A stretch of DNA of 64,000 nucleotides. Source: Aquimarina aquimarini (GTDB lineage Bacteria; Bacteroidota; Bacteroidia; Flavobacteriales; Flavobacteriaceae). The DNA lies in NCBI RefSeq assembly GCF_900299535.1, contig NZ_OMKE01000010.1, forward strand, positions 186,001 to 250,000, in the 5' to 3' direction. Below the pieces are notes generated by a model. That model saw nothing but the letters and a program-made list of their open reading frames with translations, was not told the DNA's origin and ran no database searches. The position numbers and the translations under genes were made by a program. Each line of letters starts with the position of its first letter. Within the stretch, counting starts at the first letter, position 1. This document shows positions 44,640 through 53,945 of the stretch, piece by piece.

Positions 44640-46067
44640 ATGAATCGATTATTTGTTTTTTTATTGGTAAGTATTTTGTTATCTGGGTGTAGTTCTGATA
44701 ATGATGTAGTTGATAATGAAGGAGGTGTTGGTGATAAAGAAAATGCACTATTAACTATTTCTAGAGGTTCAAATCTAGAGTTCTATACAGATGAAATCAA
44801 GGATTTTACAGTTGAAGCAGTTATCACAGGTGATGATGGTTCAGTTTTAGCAAGAAACTTTATAGAAACAAGTAAAGAAATAACGTTTAAAGCGGATTAC
44901 GATACAAATAAAACCTATGATCTACATTTTGTTTGGAGATATATAAAAACTGCCGATGATATAAACCCCAACGATGTAATCAATTATTCTGTGCAAACTT
45001 TTTTAGATGTTTCAAACCGAACCTATTTTTATGACTTAAATTCTAAGGGAGAAAGTAGTAATGATTTTACAGGAGTTGCTAAACTAAATTTTAATAATAT
45101 CCCTAACGATTTAATAAATACAACTTATAGTACAGGGTTTGGTAGTGGTAATTTTGGAGGGGCTTTTACTTCAAATAACTACACTTTTGATTTAGATGTT
45201 GCATCAGACAGGTCATTATTGGTGTATGCGTATGGAGAAACAGCAAATAAGGAAAGACGATATGTAAAGAGAGAATTTAGTAATGGGGAGATTGTAACAG
45301 AAGATTATAATACTTTGCCAAAAACGATACCAGTACCTATTAGTTATCCAGATTTAAATGATACAGCAGGCTTAAATACAATAAGAAAATCTCTTTTTGT
45401 TTATGGTTTTGATTCATCTACATATTCTCTCAAAGTAGATTCAGATATACAGCTAAACCAAGAAGATCAATTAAAACAGCAATATCATATCCCTAATAAT
45501 GTTTTTGAGAATTATTCAATAGTTGGAGTGACTAGGTTAGATGATTTTCTAATTAGAACGCATAGATCTTATGGCGATATTAATGAAATTCCAGAAGTGT
45601 ATACCCCTACAGATTTAAGAGCAACTATTACCAGTTATGACTTTTTGAATTTTGAAGCGAATACTGCAAATAATTATGATTATTTTAAGGTGAGAACTTC
45701 GTATTCTAATACAAGTGATGGAATAGCTGCTACAAAAACATTTGTTTGGAATGTATACGGAAAAGCTACCCCAAATATTTCTATTAAATTAATTGATTTA
45801 GTTAACAAATTTACCAAAGAAGGAGATGAGTTTGACATTACAGCTTCTGATTTATCAAAGGGGCAGTTGAGTATATATAATACTTCTGTAATAACTGATC
45901 AAGATGATTTTGTAGACATGATTATTGACAATAACTCTTCTCTGAACTCAAATAATTTTTCATTTGAGTCATGGATTTCAACTTCTAGAGCTAAAACTAG
46001 ATCATTTAAATTACCTGAAATGAGTAAATCAGAATTAGAAGATAGATACATCAATTTAAAATACTAA
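44640..46067 (+). CDS. Large exported lipoprotein of unknown family
   Basis: The 475-residue product has a lipoprotein signal (…LLSGC) and then acidic SSDNDVVDN. The remainder is beta-rich, with Asn/Asp/Thr-rich strands and aromatic repeats such as KTYDLHFVWRYIKTADD and SYDFLNFEANTANNYDYFKV, consistent with surface immunoglobulin-like or jelly-roll domains (inference). I do not recognise the family or a catalytic motif. It stands alone between the vWA gene and a convergent carboxylase gene, with no adjacent TonB receptor. Confidence 0.75.
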   Translation: MNRLFVFLLVSILLSGCSSDNDVVDNEGGVGDKENALLTISRGSNLEFYTDEIKDFTVEAVITGDDGSVLARNFIETSKEITFKADYDTNKTYDLHFVWRYIKTADDINPNDVINYSVQTFLDVSNRTYFYDLNSKGESSNDFTGVAKLNFNNIPNDLINTTYSTGFGSGNFGGAFTSNNYTFDLDVASDRSLLVYAYGETANKERRYVKREFSNGEIVTEDYNTLPKTIPVPISYPDLNDTAGLNTIRKSLFVYGFDSSTYSLKVDSDIQLNQEDQLKQQYHIPNNVFENYSIVGVTRLDDFLIRTHRSYGDINEIPEVYTPTDLRATITSYDFLNFEANTANNYDYFKVRTSYSNTSDGIAATKTFVWNVYGKATPNISIKLIDLVNKFTKEGDEFDITASDLSKGQLSIYNTSVITDQDDFVDMIIDNNSSLNSNNFSFESWISTSRAKTRSFKLPEMSKSELEDRYINLKY

Positions 46068-46177
46068 TACATCAAACGTATAATTCATTAATTTTTTGTA
46101 AAATTATTAAGATAAATATCATTAATAGTCTACGATTATTAAAGTTTAAAATCCTTAATATTACGTAAGCTGCTTTT

Positions 46178-47806
46178 TTACACTTGTATTACCCCTAAAT
46201 TAAATTTCTTTTCAATAGGAGCGTGGTCGGCAGCTTCTATTCCCATAGAAATCCATTTTCTGGTATCTAATGGGTCAATAATAGCATCTGTCCAAATTCT
46301 AGCTGCTGCATAATAAGGAGAAGTTTGCTTGTCGTATTTGGCTTTTATAGAGTTAAATAGAGCTTTTTCATCCTCTTCAGATAATTGTTCTCCTTTTTTC
46401 TTCAATGAGGCAGTTTCTATTTGTAATAAAACTTTTGCGGCCTGAGCTCCTCCCATAACAGCAAGTTCTGCACTTGGCCAAGCAGCTATCAGTCTAGGAT
46501 CGTATGCCTTACCACACATTGCATAATTACCTGCTCCATAAGAATTTCCAACAACAATAGTAAATTTAGGAACTACACTATTACTTACAGCATTTACCAT
46601 TTTTGCACCATCTTTGATAATTCCTCCATGTTCACTCTTACTTCCAACCATAAAACCAGTAACATCTTGTAGAAATACCAAAGGTATTTTCTTTTGATTG
46701 CAATTGGCAATAAAACGGGTAGCTTTATCTGCAGAATCAGAGTAAATAACTCCACCAAATTGCATTTCTCCTTTTTTGGTCTTTACAATTTTACGTTGAT
46801 TTGCAACAATACCAACAGCCCAGCCATCTATTCGTGCATATCCTGTAATAATAGTTTGTCCATATCCAGCTTTATATTCTTCAAAATCAGAATCATCAAC
46901 AAGTTTATTAATGATTTCCATCATATCATATTGCTCATTTCTGGCTTTTGGTAGTATCCCATAAATATCTTCTTGATTTCCTTTGGGAACAATAGGTTTT
47001 GTGCGATTGAACCCTGCTTTATCAAAATCTCCAATTTTAGACATGATGTTTTTGATTGTATCAAGAGCATCAGCATCATCCTTGGATTTATAATCGGTAA
47101 CTCCAGAAATTTCACAATGAGTAGTGGCACCACCTAATGTTTCATTATCAATGGTTTCTCCAATAGCAGCTTTTACCAAATAACTTCCTGCCAAGAATAT
47201 ACTTCCTGTTTTATCAACAATAAGAGCTTCATCGCTCATAATAGGTAAATAGGCTCCTCCTGCAACGCAACTACCCATAACTGCAGAGATCTGAACAATC
47301 CCCATACTACTCATCACAGCATTATTACGAAAGATTCTTCCGAAATGCTCTTTATCAGGAAAAATCTCATCTTGCATAGGTAGATAAACCCCTGCACTAT
47401 CTACAAGATAAATAATAGGTAATTTATTCTCTATAGATAATTCCTGAGCTCTAAGATTTTTTTTTCCCGTAATAGGAAACCAAGCTCCTGCCTTTACAGT
47501 TGCATCATTGGCTACTACAATACATTGTTTACCGCTTACATATCCAATCTTTACAACAACTCCACCACTAGGGCATCCCCCATGTTCTGCGTACATGTCC
47601 TCACCAGCAAAAGCTCCAATCTCTATAGACTTAGCATCCGCATCCAAAAGGTAATCAATTCGCTCTCTGGCAGTCATTTTTCCTTTGGAATGAAGTTTTT
47701 CTATACGTTTCTCGCCTCCACCTAATTTTACTTTGGTCAATCGTCTACGTAATTCTGATACTAAAAGTTTATTGTGATCTTCGTTTTTATTGAAGTTTAT
47801 ATCCAT
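46178..47806 (-). CDS. Acyl-CoA carboxylase carboxyltransferase (beta) subunit
   Basis: The 542-residue protein belongs to the methylcrotonyl/propionyl-CoA carboxylase beta family, which transfers carboxyl from carboxybiotin to an acyl-CoA. It has LPIIYLVDSAGVYLPMQ, AVMGSCVAGGAYLPIMSDEA, GGATTHCEISGVTD and AAWPSAELAVMGGAQAA motifs; the pattern is closer to methylcrotonoyl-CoA carboxylase (leucine breakdown) than to AccA/AccD, but the substrate is not certain. The ATG at 47806 (MDINFNKNED) is preferred to 47824. No biotin-carboxylase alpha subunit gene is adjacent. Upstream on the minus strand a TATTTTCG box followed by GTTGCAAA forms a probable promoter. Confidence 0.92.
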   Translation of the reverse strand: MDINFNKNEDHNKLLVSELRRRLTKVKLGGGEKRIEKLHSKGKMTARERIDYLLDADAKSIEIGAFAGEDMYAEHGGCPSGGVVVKIGYVSGKQCIVVANDATVKAGAWFPITGKKNLRAQELSIENKLPIIYLVDSAGVYLPMQDEIFPDKEHFGRIFRNNAVMSSMGIVQISAVMGSCVAGGAYLPIMSDEALIVDKTGSIFLAGSYLVKAAIGETIDNETLGGATTHCEISGVTDYKSKDDADALDTIKNIMSKIGDFDKAGFNRTKPIVPKGNQEDIYGILPKARNEQYDMMEIINKLVDDSDFEEYKAGYGQTIITGYARIDGWAVGIVANQRKIVKTKKGEMQFGGVIYSDSADKATRFIANCNQKKIPLVFLQDVTGFMVGSKSEHGGIIKDGAKMVNAVSNSVVPKFTIVVGNSYGAGNYAMCGKAYDPRLIAAWPSAELAVMGGAQAAKVLLQIETASLKKKGEQLSEEDEKALFNSIKAKYDKQTSPYYAAARIWTDAIIDPLDTRKWISMGIEAADHAPIEKKFNLGVIQV

Positions 47807-47824
47807 TGTGCCTATTGTTTGCAA

Positions 47825-47832
47825 CGAAAATA
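47825..47832 (-). promoter_or_regulatory. Candidate -7 element for the carboxylase gene
   Basis: On the minus strand, TATTTTCG followed by GTTGCAAA lies 18 bp before the carboxylase start. The same extended motif precedes the barrel gene at 33839. Confidence 0.45.
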
Positions 47833-48431
47833 CAAAAAACGTAGATTTTATAAAGGATAACCAGTTTTTTTAAAAAAAGAAAACGAGGGATTAATTATCA
47901 AATATAATTTAGAGGAACATTATAATACTAATTAAACTTTGAATTTACTGTAAAAAAGAAAATCAACTATTTTTTGTTTATGCAAGGAAGAAAAAGTTAG
48001 CATAGATATAGCTACGGTTAATTTTTATTGCGGTAAATTCAAAGTGTAAATGGTATAAGTATAGATATCCTCCTTAGTAATTCTAAAGTAAGTATAGATA
48101 AATAAAGGAATGGTTAAATGTTTGTTAATTAGGATAGGGAGGATTTATAAGTTATAAGAATTCCTACATATCAACAGATGTGATAAAAGTCTTGATAGTA
48201 GCGATTTATAGTTTTTAGTAGTAGAATAACATTATTTTGTGTTGTATTTGAGTTTGATTTGAATAAACCCAATACTAGCTGTGATGCCTATAGAATATGT
48301 CTTTTTTAGTACCTTTCCGCTGTGAAAATAAAAAAAACATTTGGTTGTTTCGAGATATTAAAAACCTTACTTGATTCAAAAAAATAAGGAACACATAAAA
48401 AATACTCAAAAAAGATAAAAAGTAGATTATA
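47833..48431. other. 600-bp non-coding region with a repeat element
   Basis: It holds the MITE-like element at 47930-48060; the other parts are AT-rich and show no coding frame or RNA gene that I recognise. Confidence 0.6.
47930..48060. repeat. MITE-like imperfect inverted-repeat element
   Basis: About 130 bp bounded by inverted arms that share ACTTTGAATTTAC with a following T/C-G; outer parts match as TATA-rich strings (ATACTAATTAAACTT versus the complement of AAGTGTAAATGGTAT). The middle is non-coding, with a small TAGC...GCTA hairpin. It resembles a non-autonomous palindromic mobile element, though target-site duplications are not clear. Copies elsewhere in the genome could not be searched. 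Confidence 0.45.
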
Positions 48432-48923
48432 ATGAAAGTGATAATAAAGATTTGCATTATTGTAATGATAATAATAATAGGTGGTTGTTCTAGTGATGAT
48501 GACACGAATGTTTCTGTTGACCCTCTAGTAGGAACATGGCATATTGTCTATGATATAACAGAGGATGGAAATGGGAATTTTTTTCGGTATGATTCTTCAG
48601 AGTGTGAACAAAAATCACACTATATATTTAATGAAGATATGAGTTTTCAGTTTGTAACCTATGATGAAGAAAGAAATAATTTAGGCTGTATGAAAATTAA
48701 TGAATCTAAAACCGCATTTTGGGAGAAGGTTGCAGATACTAGTTATGTTACACGTGGTAGTATGTATGATTATAGAGACGAAGATCAATTAGAAAAAGAA
48801 TATACTGAGTACCCCGATAAATATACAATTCATAACGATACTTTGATTTTATTTTACCATAAAATAGAAGGTACAAGCAATAAGTATTATAATCAATTTA
48901 TCTATAAGCGAGTAGAAAAATAG
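48432..48923 (+). CDS. Lipocalin-like lipoprotein
   Basis: The 163-residue product has a lipoprotein signal (…IIIIGGC) followed by SSDDDTN. The mature part begins LVGTWHIVYDITED, the signature of bacterial lipocalin-like (DUF5004-type) lipoproteins, with two Cys residues (near ECEQ and LGCMK) that could form a disulfide. It is probably a periplasmic or surface small beta-barrel binding an unknown ligand. It stands alone between a repeat-bearing gap and the CAL67264-like gene. Confidence 0.8.
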   Translation: MKVIIKICIIVMIIIIGGCSSDDDTNVSVDPLVGTWHIVYDITEDGNGNFFRYDSSECEQKSHYIFNEDMSFQFVTYDEERNNLGCMKINESKTAFWEKVADTSYVTRGSMYDYRDEDQLEKEYTEYPDKYTIHNDTLILFYHKIEGTSNKYYNQFIYKRVEK

Positions 48924-49225
48924 AGTTGAATACGCTAAATAAATAGATAAATCAAAATGTATATTGTTTTGTTTTTGTAAATTTAAATAACTCATTTTTA
49001 GATTTATATGTTTTTGATCTGTAATAGTAAGCTATTCTGATAAAAAACTTTATTACCTGAAAAAGGCACCAAAATATCGTTTGTTAATATATTGTAATAG
49101 AGCGGTTAAGGTGTTTTTTTATCTTAACAACTCTATAAAAAACTATGTTTTGACGATAAAATACCGATATTTGCGTCGGTTTATTTGAAAATGTAACTAA
49201 CCATACTAAACTAAAAAAATAATTT
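48924..49225. other. 302-bp gap before small membrane gene
   Basis: A weak hairpin, GTTAAG (49105-49110) / CTTAAC (49123-49128) with a T-rich loop, is the only structure seen. No coding frame or promoter with both boxes was found. Confidence 0.5.
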
Positions 49226-49408
49226 ATGGGAATGAATAAAAATACAGTGTTAGCTTGGGCTACTTTTATAATGATATTGGTAGGGCTCTCTCTTATTGCA
49301 CTAGGAGCTTTTAGATACAGAGATGTGTCAGGATACGGTTTTGCAGCTGTTGGAGTAGGCTTTTTTGCAATAGCTTGGGTTTTTAATGCATTAAAAGGAA
49401 GAGTATAA
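49226..49408 (+). CDS. Small membrane protein, CAL67264 family
   Basis: The 60-residue protein has two hydrophobic helices (about 8-27 and 37-55) around a short polar loop RYRDVSGYG and ends KGRV. It matches, from memory, the CAL67264 family of tiny membrane proteins in Flavobacteriia, function unknown. The start may be the second ATG (49232, MNKNTVLAW). It lies 46 bp ahead of ettA on the same strand and may share a transcript with it. Confidence 0.85.
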   Translation: MGMNKNTVLAWATFIMILVGLSLIALGAFRYRDVSGYGFAAVGVGFFAIAWVFNALKGRV

Positions 49409-49454
49409 CACTTTATAGATAATCATCTTATAATACAAATAATAAAAGGGGCTT

Positions 49455-51146
49455 ATGTCAGACGATAAAAAAGTAATTTTCTCAATGTCGGGAGTGAGTA
49501 AGACGTTTAAAAGCGCAAATACTCCGGTACTTAAAAATATATATTTAAGCTTTTTTTATGGAGCTAAAATTGGAATTCTGGGTCTCAATGGTTCAGGTAA
49601 ATCTACATTATTAAAGATTATTGCAGGTGTAGATAAGAACTATCAAGGAGATGTTGTATTTGCTTCGGGATATACTGTTGGTTTATTAGAACAGGAACCA
49701 CAATTAGATCCAGATAAAACCGTATTAGAAGTTGTAAAAGAAGGAGTTGCAGAAACTGTTGCGGTTCTAGATGAGTACAACAAAATAAATGACATGTTTG
49801 GTTTGCCAGAGGTATATGAAAATCCTGATAAAATGCAGGAGCTTATGGACAAGCAGGCAAATCTACAAGATCAGATAGATGCTAGTAATGCATGGGAATT
49901 AGACACGAAGCTAGAAATAGCTATGGATGCACTTCGTACTCCTGATCCAGACAAAAAAATAAGTGTGTTATCAGGAGGAGAACGTAGAAGAGTGGCACTT
50001 TGTCGTCTTTTATTAAAAGAACCAGATGTGTTATTATTGGATGAACCGACCAACCATTTAGATGCAGAATCTGTGCATTGGTTAGAGCATCATTTGCAAC
50101 AATATAAAGGAACTGTAATTGCTGTAACGCATGATAGGTACTTTTTGGATAATGTAGCTGGATGGATACTAGAGTTGGATAGAGGAGAAGGGATTCCTTG
50201 GAAAGGAAATTATTCTTCGTGGTTAGATCAAAAAGCAAAACGACTGGCAAAGGAACAAAAACAAGCTTCTAAACGCCAAAAAACATTAGAACGTGAGTTA
50301 GAATGGGTTCGTATGGCTCCAAAAGGAAGACAAGCGAAACAAAAAGCACGTTTGAGTAATTATGATAAATTACTAAGTCAAGACCAAAAGCAAGTTGACG
50401 AAAAAGTAGAAATTTATATTCCTAATGGGCCAAGATTAGGAACCAATGTTATTGAAGCTAGTGGTGTAAGTAAAGCTTTTGGAGATAAATTGCTTTATGA
50501 AGATTTAAATTTTAATCTTCCTCAAGCTGGTATTGTTGGGATCATAGGACCCAATGGTGCTGGTAAAACTACCATTTTTAAAATGATTATGGGAGAGGAA
50601 CAACCCGATAAAGGTAACTTTACTGTAGGTGATACCGCTAAGATTGCGTATGTTGATCAAAGTCATAGTAATATTGATTCTGAAAGAACTATTTGGCAGA
50701 ATTTTAGTGATGAGCAAGAGTTAGTAACGATGGGAGGTAGACAAGTGAATTCTAGAGCATATCTAAGCCGTTTTAATTTTAGTGGAAGCGAACAAAATAA
50801 AAAGGTATCTGCACTTTCTGGAGGAGAGCGTAACCGATTACATTTGGCAATGACGCTAAAAGAAGAAGGAAATGTATTGCTCCTTGATGAGCCTACCAAT
50901 GATTTGGATGTAAATACTTTGAGAGCATTAGAAGAAGGATTAGAAAATTTTGCAGGATGTGCTGTGGTTATTTCTCACGACCGATGGTTTCTAGATAGAA
51001 TATGTACTCATATTTTGGCTTTTGAAGGAGATTCACAAGTTTATTTCTTTGAAGGGAGTTTCTCTGATTATGAAGAAAATAAAAAGAAACGTTTGGGTGG
51101 TGACTTGATGCCAAAGCGTATTAAGTATAAGAAGTTAGTAAGATAA
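49455..51146 (+). CDS. ettA: Energy-dependent translational throttle EttA (ABC-F)
   Basis: The 563-residue protein is an ABC-F ATPase that binds the ribosomal E site and gates the start of elongation according to the ATP/ADP state. It has two nucleotide-binding domains with GLNGSGKS and GPNGAGKT Walker A motifs, LSGGERRRVAL and LSGGERNRLHL signatures, the arm, and the P-site linker with KQASKRQKTLERELEWVR. The length and order match EttA rather than the other ABC-F types. It begins 46 bp after the CAL67264-like gene. Confidence 0.96.
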   Translation: MSDDKKVIFSMSGVSKTFKSANTPVLKNIYLSFFYGAKIGILGLNGSGKSTLLKIIAGVDKNYQGDVVFASGYTVGLLEQEPQLDPDKTVLEVVKEGVAETVAVLDEYNKINDMFGLPEVYENPDKMQELMDKQANLQDQIDASNAWELDTKLEIAMDALRTPDPDKKISVLSGGERRRVALCRLLLKEPDVLLLDEPTNHLDAESVHWLEHHLQQYKGTVIAVTHDRYFLDNVAGWILELDRGEGIPWKGNYSSWLDQKAKRLAKEQKQASKRQKTLERELEWVRMAPKGRQAKQKARLSNYDKLLSQDQKQVDEKVEIYIPNGPRLGTNVIEASGVSKAFGDKLLYEDLNFNLPQAGIVGIIGPNGAGKTTIFKMIMGEEQPDKGNFTVGDTAKIAYVDQSHSNIDSERTIWQNFSDEQELVTMGGRQVNSRAYLSRFNFSGSEQNKKVSALSGGERNRLHLAMTLKEEGNVLLLDEPTNDLDVNTLRALEEGLENFAGCAVVISHDRWFLDRICTHILAFEGDSQVYFFEGSFSDYEENKKKRLGGDLMPKRIKYKKLVR

Positions 51147-51156
51147 GTAGTAAGAG

Positions 51157-51849
51157 ATGTCTTTAAGTAAGATAAAAGTAATTGCTTTTGATGCAGACGA
51201 TACCCTATGGGTAAATGAAACTTTTTTTAGAAAAGCAGAAGAAGAGTTTTGTGAGTTATTGGTAGAGTATATGCCTGTAGAAAAGGCTAATAAATTACTT
51301 TTTGAGGTAGAAATGCAGAATTTGCCTATATATGGATATGGTATTAAACCTTTTACTCTATCCTTGATAGAAGCCGCAATCAAAATATCTAATGGTAATA
51401 TGACCATAGATTTGGTGCAGAAGCTTATTGAAAAAGGTAAGCAGATGCTTGAGGAGCCTATAGAGTTGATCGATGGAATTGATAAAACGTTACATACCTT
51501 ATCAAAAAAATATCGATTGGTAATGGCTACCAAAGGAGATTTATTAGATCAAGAACGCAAATTAATAAAGTCTGGATTAGAGAATTATTTTCATCACATA
51601 GAAATTGTATCTGATAAGACAGAGATGCATTATCAAAAATTGGTAAAGCATTTGGATATTTCAGAAAATGAATTTTTGATGGTTGGTAACTCTTTAAAAT
51701 CAGATGTGTTACCTGTTTTAAATATCGGAGCACATGCATTTCATATTCCGTTTCATACTACATGGGTACATGAAATGGTTGATGAAAAAATAGAGCATCC
51801 CAATTTTAAGAGCTTTGCCAAGGCTACCGATCTATTAGAGATATTGTAA
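51157..51849 (+). CDS. HAD-superfamily hydrolase (YjjG-like)
   Basis: The 230-residue product has HAD motifs I (FDADDTLW, catalytic Asp pair), II (MATKGD), III around a Lys and IV (VGNSLKSDVLPVLNIGAH). The family contains phosphatases acting on nucleotides, sugars or phosphoserine; the substrate cannot be told from sequence. It starts 10 bp after ettA and may be co-transcribed. A hairpin with an 11-bp stem lies after its stop, but without a T-tract. Confidence 0.9.
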   Translation: MSLSKIKVIAFDADDTLWVNETFFRKAEEEFCELLVEYMPVEKANKLLFEVEMQNLPIYGYGIKPFTLSLIEAAIKISNGNMTIDLVQKLIEKGKQMLEEPIELIDGIDKTLHTLSKKYRLVMATKGDLLDQERKLIKSGLENYFHHIEIVSDKTEMHYQKLVKHLDISENEFLMVGNSLKSDVLPVLNIGAHAFHIPFHTTWVHEMVDEKIEHPNFKSFAKATDLLEIL

Positions 51850-51878
51850 AGATTTAACTCTCACAAGAAATTACCGTT

Positions 51879-53012
51879 TTATACAGTAACTTCTTGTGAG
51901 AAATGATATCGTTCTATATCTGCAATAAAATTATCAATCTGCTCATAAGAAACATTAGGCATACAAATAATATGCGACTGTCCTTTTTCTGTTGCCAATT
52001 GCCATTTATTTATAATTTTTGAATCAGGAGTAGGAAAAACGATGGTAATAGCATTGGGGTTTCTCCAAGCTTCGATCCCCAGTTTTTTTAATTTATCTTC
52101 TGTATACGATGCTACTGCAAGACTGTGCTCTGTACGTTTTTTAAAACCTTCTACTCCTAATTTTTTTATAGCATACCATAAAAATAATGGAGTATGCCCA
52201 TTTCTAGACCCTGTAATTGTAGCATCAGAACTACCAATATATGCTATTCTTCTTGCAATTCTATCTCTATTATCTTTTCTTACAATCACAACTCCTGATG
52301 GCATAGGTGACCCTATAAATTTATGTCCACTTATAGAAATACTATCAACTCCATCCTCAAAATCAAATTCTGGTCTAGGAGAAACAAATGGAGCAAAACC
52401 TCCAGCTAAAGCCGCATCTGCATGAATATAATACTTTTTGATAGCCATGCTTTCTATAATTGTTTTGATTTTTCTAGTATTATCCTTGGCTTCGGTCATG
52501 GTAGTACCAATATTTGCAACCACAATAGCAGGTCTGTGTCTGTGATATCCAATTGCTTCTTGCAGGTCATTATAATCCATCTCACCATTTGGAAGTGATT
52601 TTATAATAACGTAATCAATATTGAGTAAGGTTACATTTTTTTGAATACTGTAGTGTGTAGCTTCAGAAAAATATACCATTCCCTTAGGGTGTAGTTCTCT
52701 TGCGACATATAATCCATAAAGATTCCCTTCTGACCCTCCATTAGTTACATATCCCCAAATATCATTTTCATGTGCCCTAAACAAATTGGCAAAGAAATTT
52801 ACAACTTCACGTTCCATAGCTCTTGAATCAACCCGATAGGTAGATTCTCCAAAAGGATCTCCTAAATTGTTTAATGGAAATTGTAGAAAAGGTGTTAATT
52901 CTGAATAATCAAAATCTTTTGAGACTGGATATCCCAAAAAATTTTGAGTAGTATTTTTTATGCTGTTGTATAACTGTTCTAGTTGCTCTTGCTCTTGGCT
53001 ATGTAATTTCAT
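51879..53012 (-). CDS. Histidine decarboxylase-like PLP enzyme
   Basis: The 377-residue protein is a group II PLP-dependent decarboxylase with PLP-binding Lys at about 231 (SISGHKFIGSP), His at about 120 stacking on the cofactor and Asp at about 199 (HADAAL). Its size and the GHKFIGSPMPSG motif match bacterial histidine decarboxylases, giving histamine and CO2; related enzymes act on other amino acids, so I do not name the gene. It has no adjacent transporter, unlike amino-acid decarboxylase acid-resistance systems. The stop-proximal sequence forms one arm of the hairpin shared with the HAD gene. Confidence 0.85.
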   Translation of the reverse strand: MKLHSQEQEQLEQLYNSIKNTTQNFLGYPVSKDFDYSELTPFLQFPLNNLGDPFGESTYRVDSRAMEREVVNFFANLFRAHENDIWGYVTNGGSEGNLYGLYVARELHPKGMVYFSEATHYSIQKNVTLLNIDYVIIKSLPNGEMDYNDLQEAIGYHRHRPAIVVANIGTTMTEAKDNTRKIKTIIESMAIKKYYIHADAALAGGFAPFVSPRPEFDFEDGVDSISISGHKFIGSPMPSGVVIVRKDNRDRIARRIAYIGSSDATITGSRNGHTPLFLWYAIKKLGVEGFKKRTEHSLAVASYTEDKLKKLGIEAWRNPNAITIVFPTPDSKIINKWQLATEKGQSHIICMPNVSYEQIDNFIADIERYHFSQEVTV

Positions 53013-53255
53013 AACTGAATTTATAATGCGCCCAAAATTACATGTTTATGATTTATTTTCGCTTAAAATATGTTATTTTAGAAAATAATTCTTTAAAAAT
53101 TATTATTAGTGATTTTTTATTCTTCATAAGAGTAATGTACTACTTATTTTTAGAATAAGATTCTTAAGTCTAGGGTAGGAGGGTAAAGAATATTTTTTAC
53201 TAAGCGAAAAATCATTAAACGAATGGTTTAATAGATGTAATTTTTATGTTATTGG

Positions 53256-53846
53256 TTACGTGATGTTTATTTTTATAACTTCTCCTGTTTGCATTGACCC
53301 TAGATGAATATCGCCTACTCTAATTCTTACCAATCGCAATGTAGGAAAACCAACGGCAGATGTCATTTTTCTAACCTGACGAAACTTTCCTTCACGTAGT
53401 GTAATAGAAACCCAACTAGTAGGACCATGTCTATCATCTCTAATTTTTTTTGCTCTTTCAGGAAAATCTGGTATGCTATCTAATTTGATTGCTTTGCATG
53501 GAGAGGTCATGTATTTTTTTCCATCAAACCCAATTTCTACACCTTCTTGTAGTGATGCAATAGCCTCTTTTGTAATATCTCCATTCACCTGTGCATAATA
53601 CTCTTTTTCTATAGAACTACTACATATACGATTACTGGTTTTGCCATCAGTTGTTAATAATAATAAGCCTTCAGATTTTTCATCAAGTCTTCCAATCGCC
53701 ATTATTCTTTCAGGAAAATCATGTAATTCACCCAACAATTTTTTTTTATGTTGTTTTTGACCATTATTTACAAACTGACTTAAATAGCCATAAGGCTTGT
53801 AAATTTTGTAATGATGATGTTTTTTGTCTTCTGTATTTGTATTCAT
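53256..53846 (-). CDS. rluE: 23S rRNA pseudouridine synthase, RluE-type
   Basis: The 196-residue enzyme of the RsuA/RluB/E/F family isomerises uridine to pseudouridine in rRNA. It has the catalytic motif GRLDEKSEGLLLLTTDG with the active Asp, plus EKEYYAQVNG and REGKFRQVRKM. The N-terminal S4 domain of RsuA/RluF is missing, as in RluE, which modifies 23S rRNA U2457 (E. coli numbering). It is transcribed in the same direction as the MBL gene. Confidence 0.93.
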   Translation of the reverse strand: MNTNTEDKKHHHYKIYKPYGYLSQFVNNGQKQHKKKLLGELHDFPERIMAIGRLDEKSEGLLLLTTDGKTSNRICSSSIEKEYYAQVNGDITKEAIASLQEGVEIGFDGKKYMTSPCKAIKLDSIPDFPERAKKIRDDRHGPTSWVSITLREGKFRQVRKMTSAVGFPTLRLVRIRVGDIHLGSMQTGEVIKINIT

Positions 53847-53893
53847 TCAGAAATGTGTTGATGCTCTTTCTTTCAGTCGTATTGGATAAAATC

Positions 53894-53926
53894 ATCAAAA
53901 GGTTTGCGTGTAACAAACCTTTTGAT
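53894..53926. terminator. 13-bp hairpin terminator of the MBL lipoprotein gene
   Basis: ATCAAAAGGTTTG (53894-53906) pairs perfectly with CAAACCTTTTGAT (53914-53926) across a 7-nt loop, 20 bp after the stop of the minus-strand gene. A short T-run follows on that strand. Confidence 0.8.
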
Positions 53927-53945
53927 AGTTATTATACTGTAAGTG

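Noticed and set aside
51859..51901. 11-bp hairpin after the HAD gene as an intrinsic terminator
   Set aside because: The stem is good, but no T-tract follows on either strand and one arm lies within the decarboxylase coding end.
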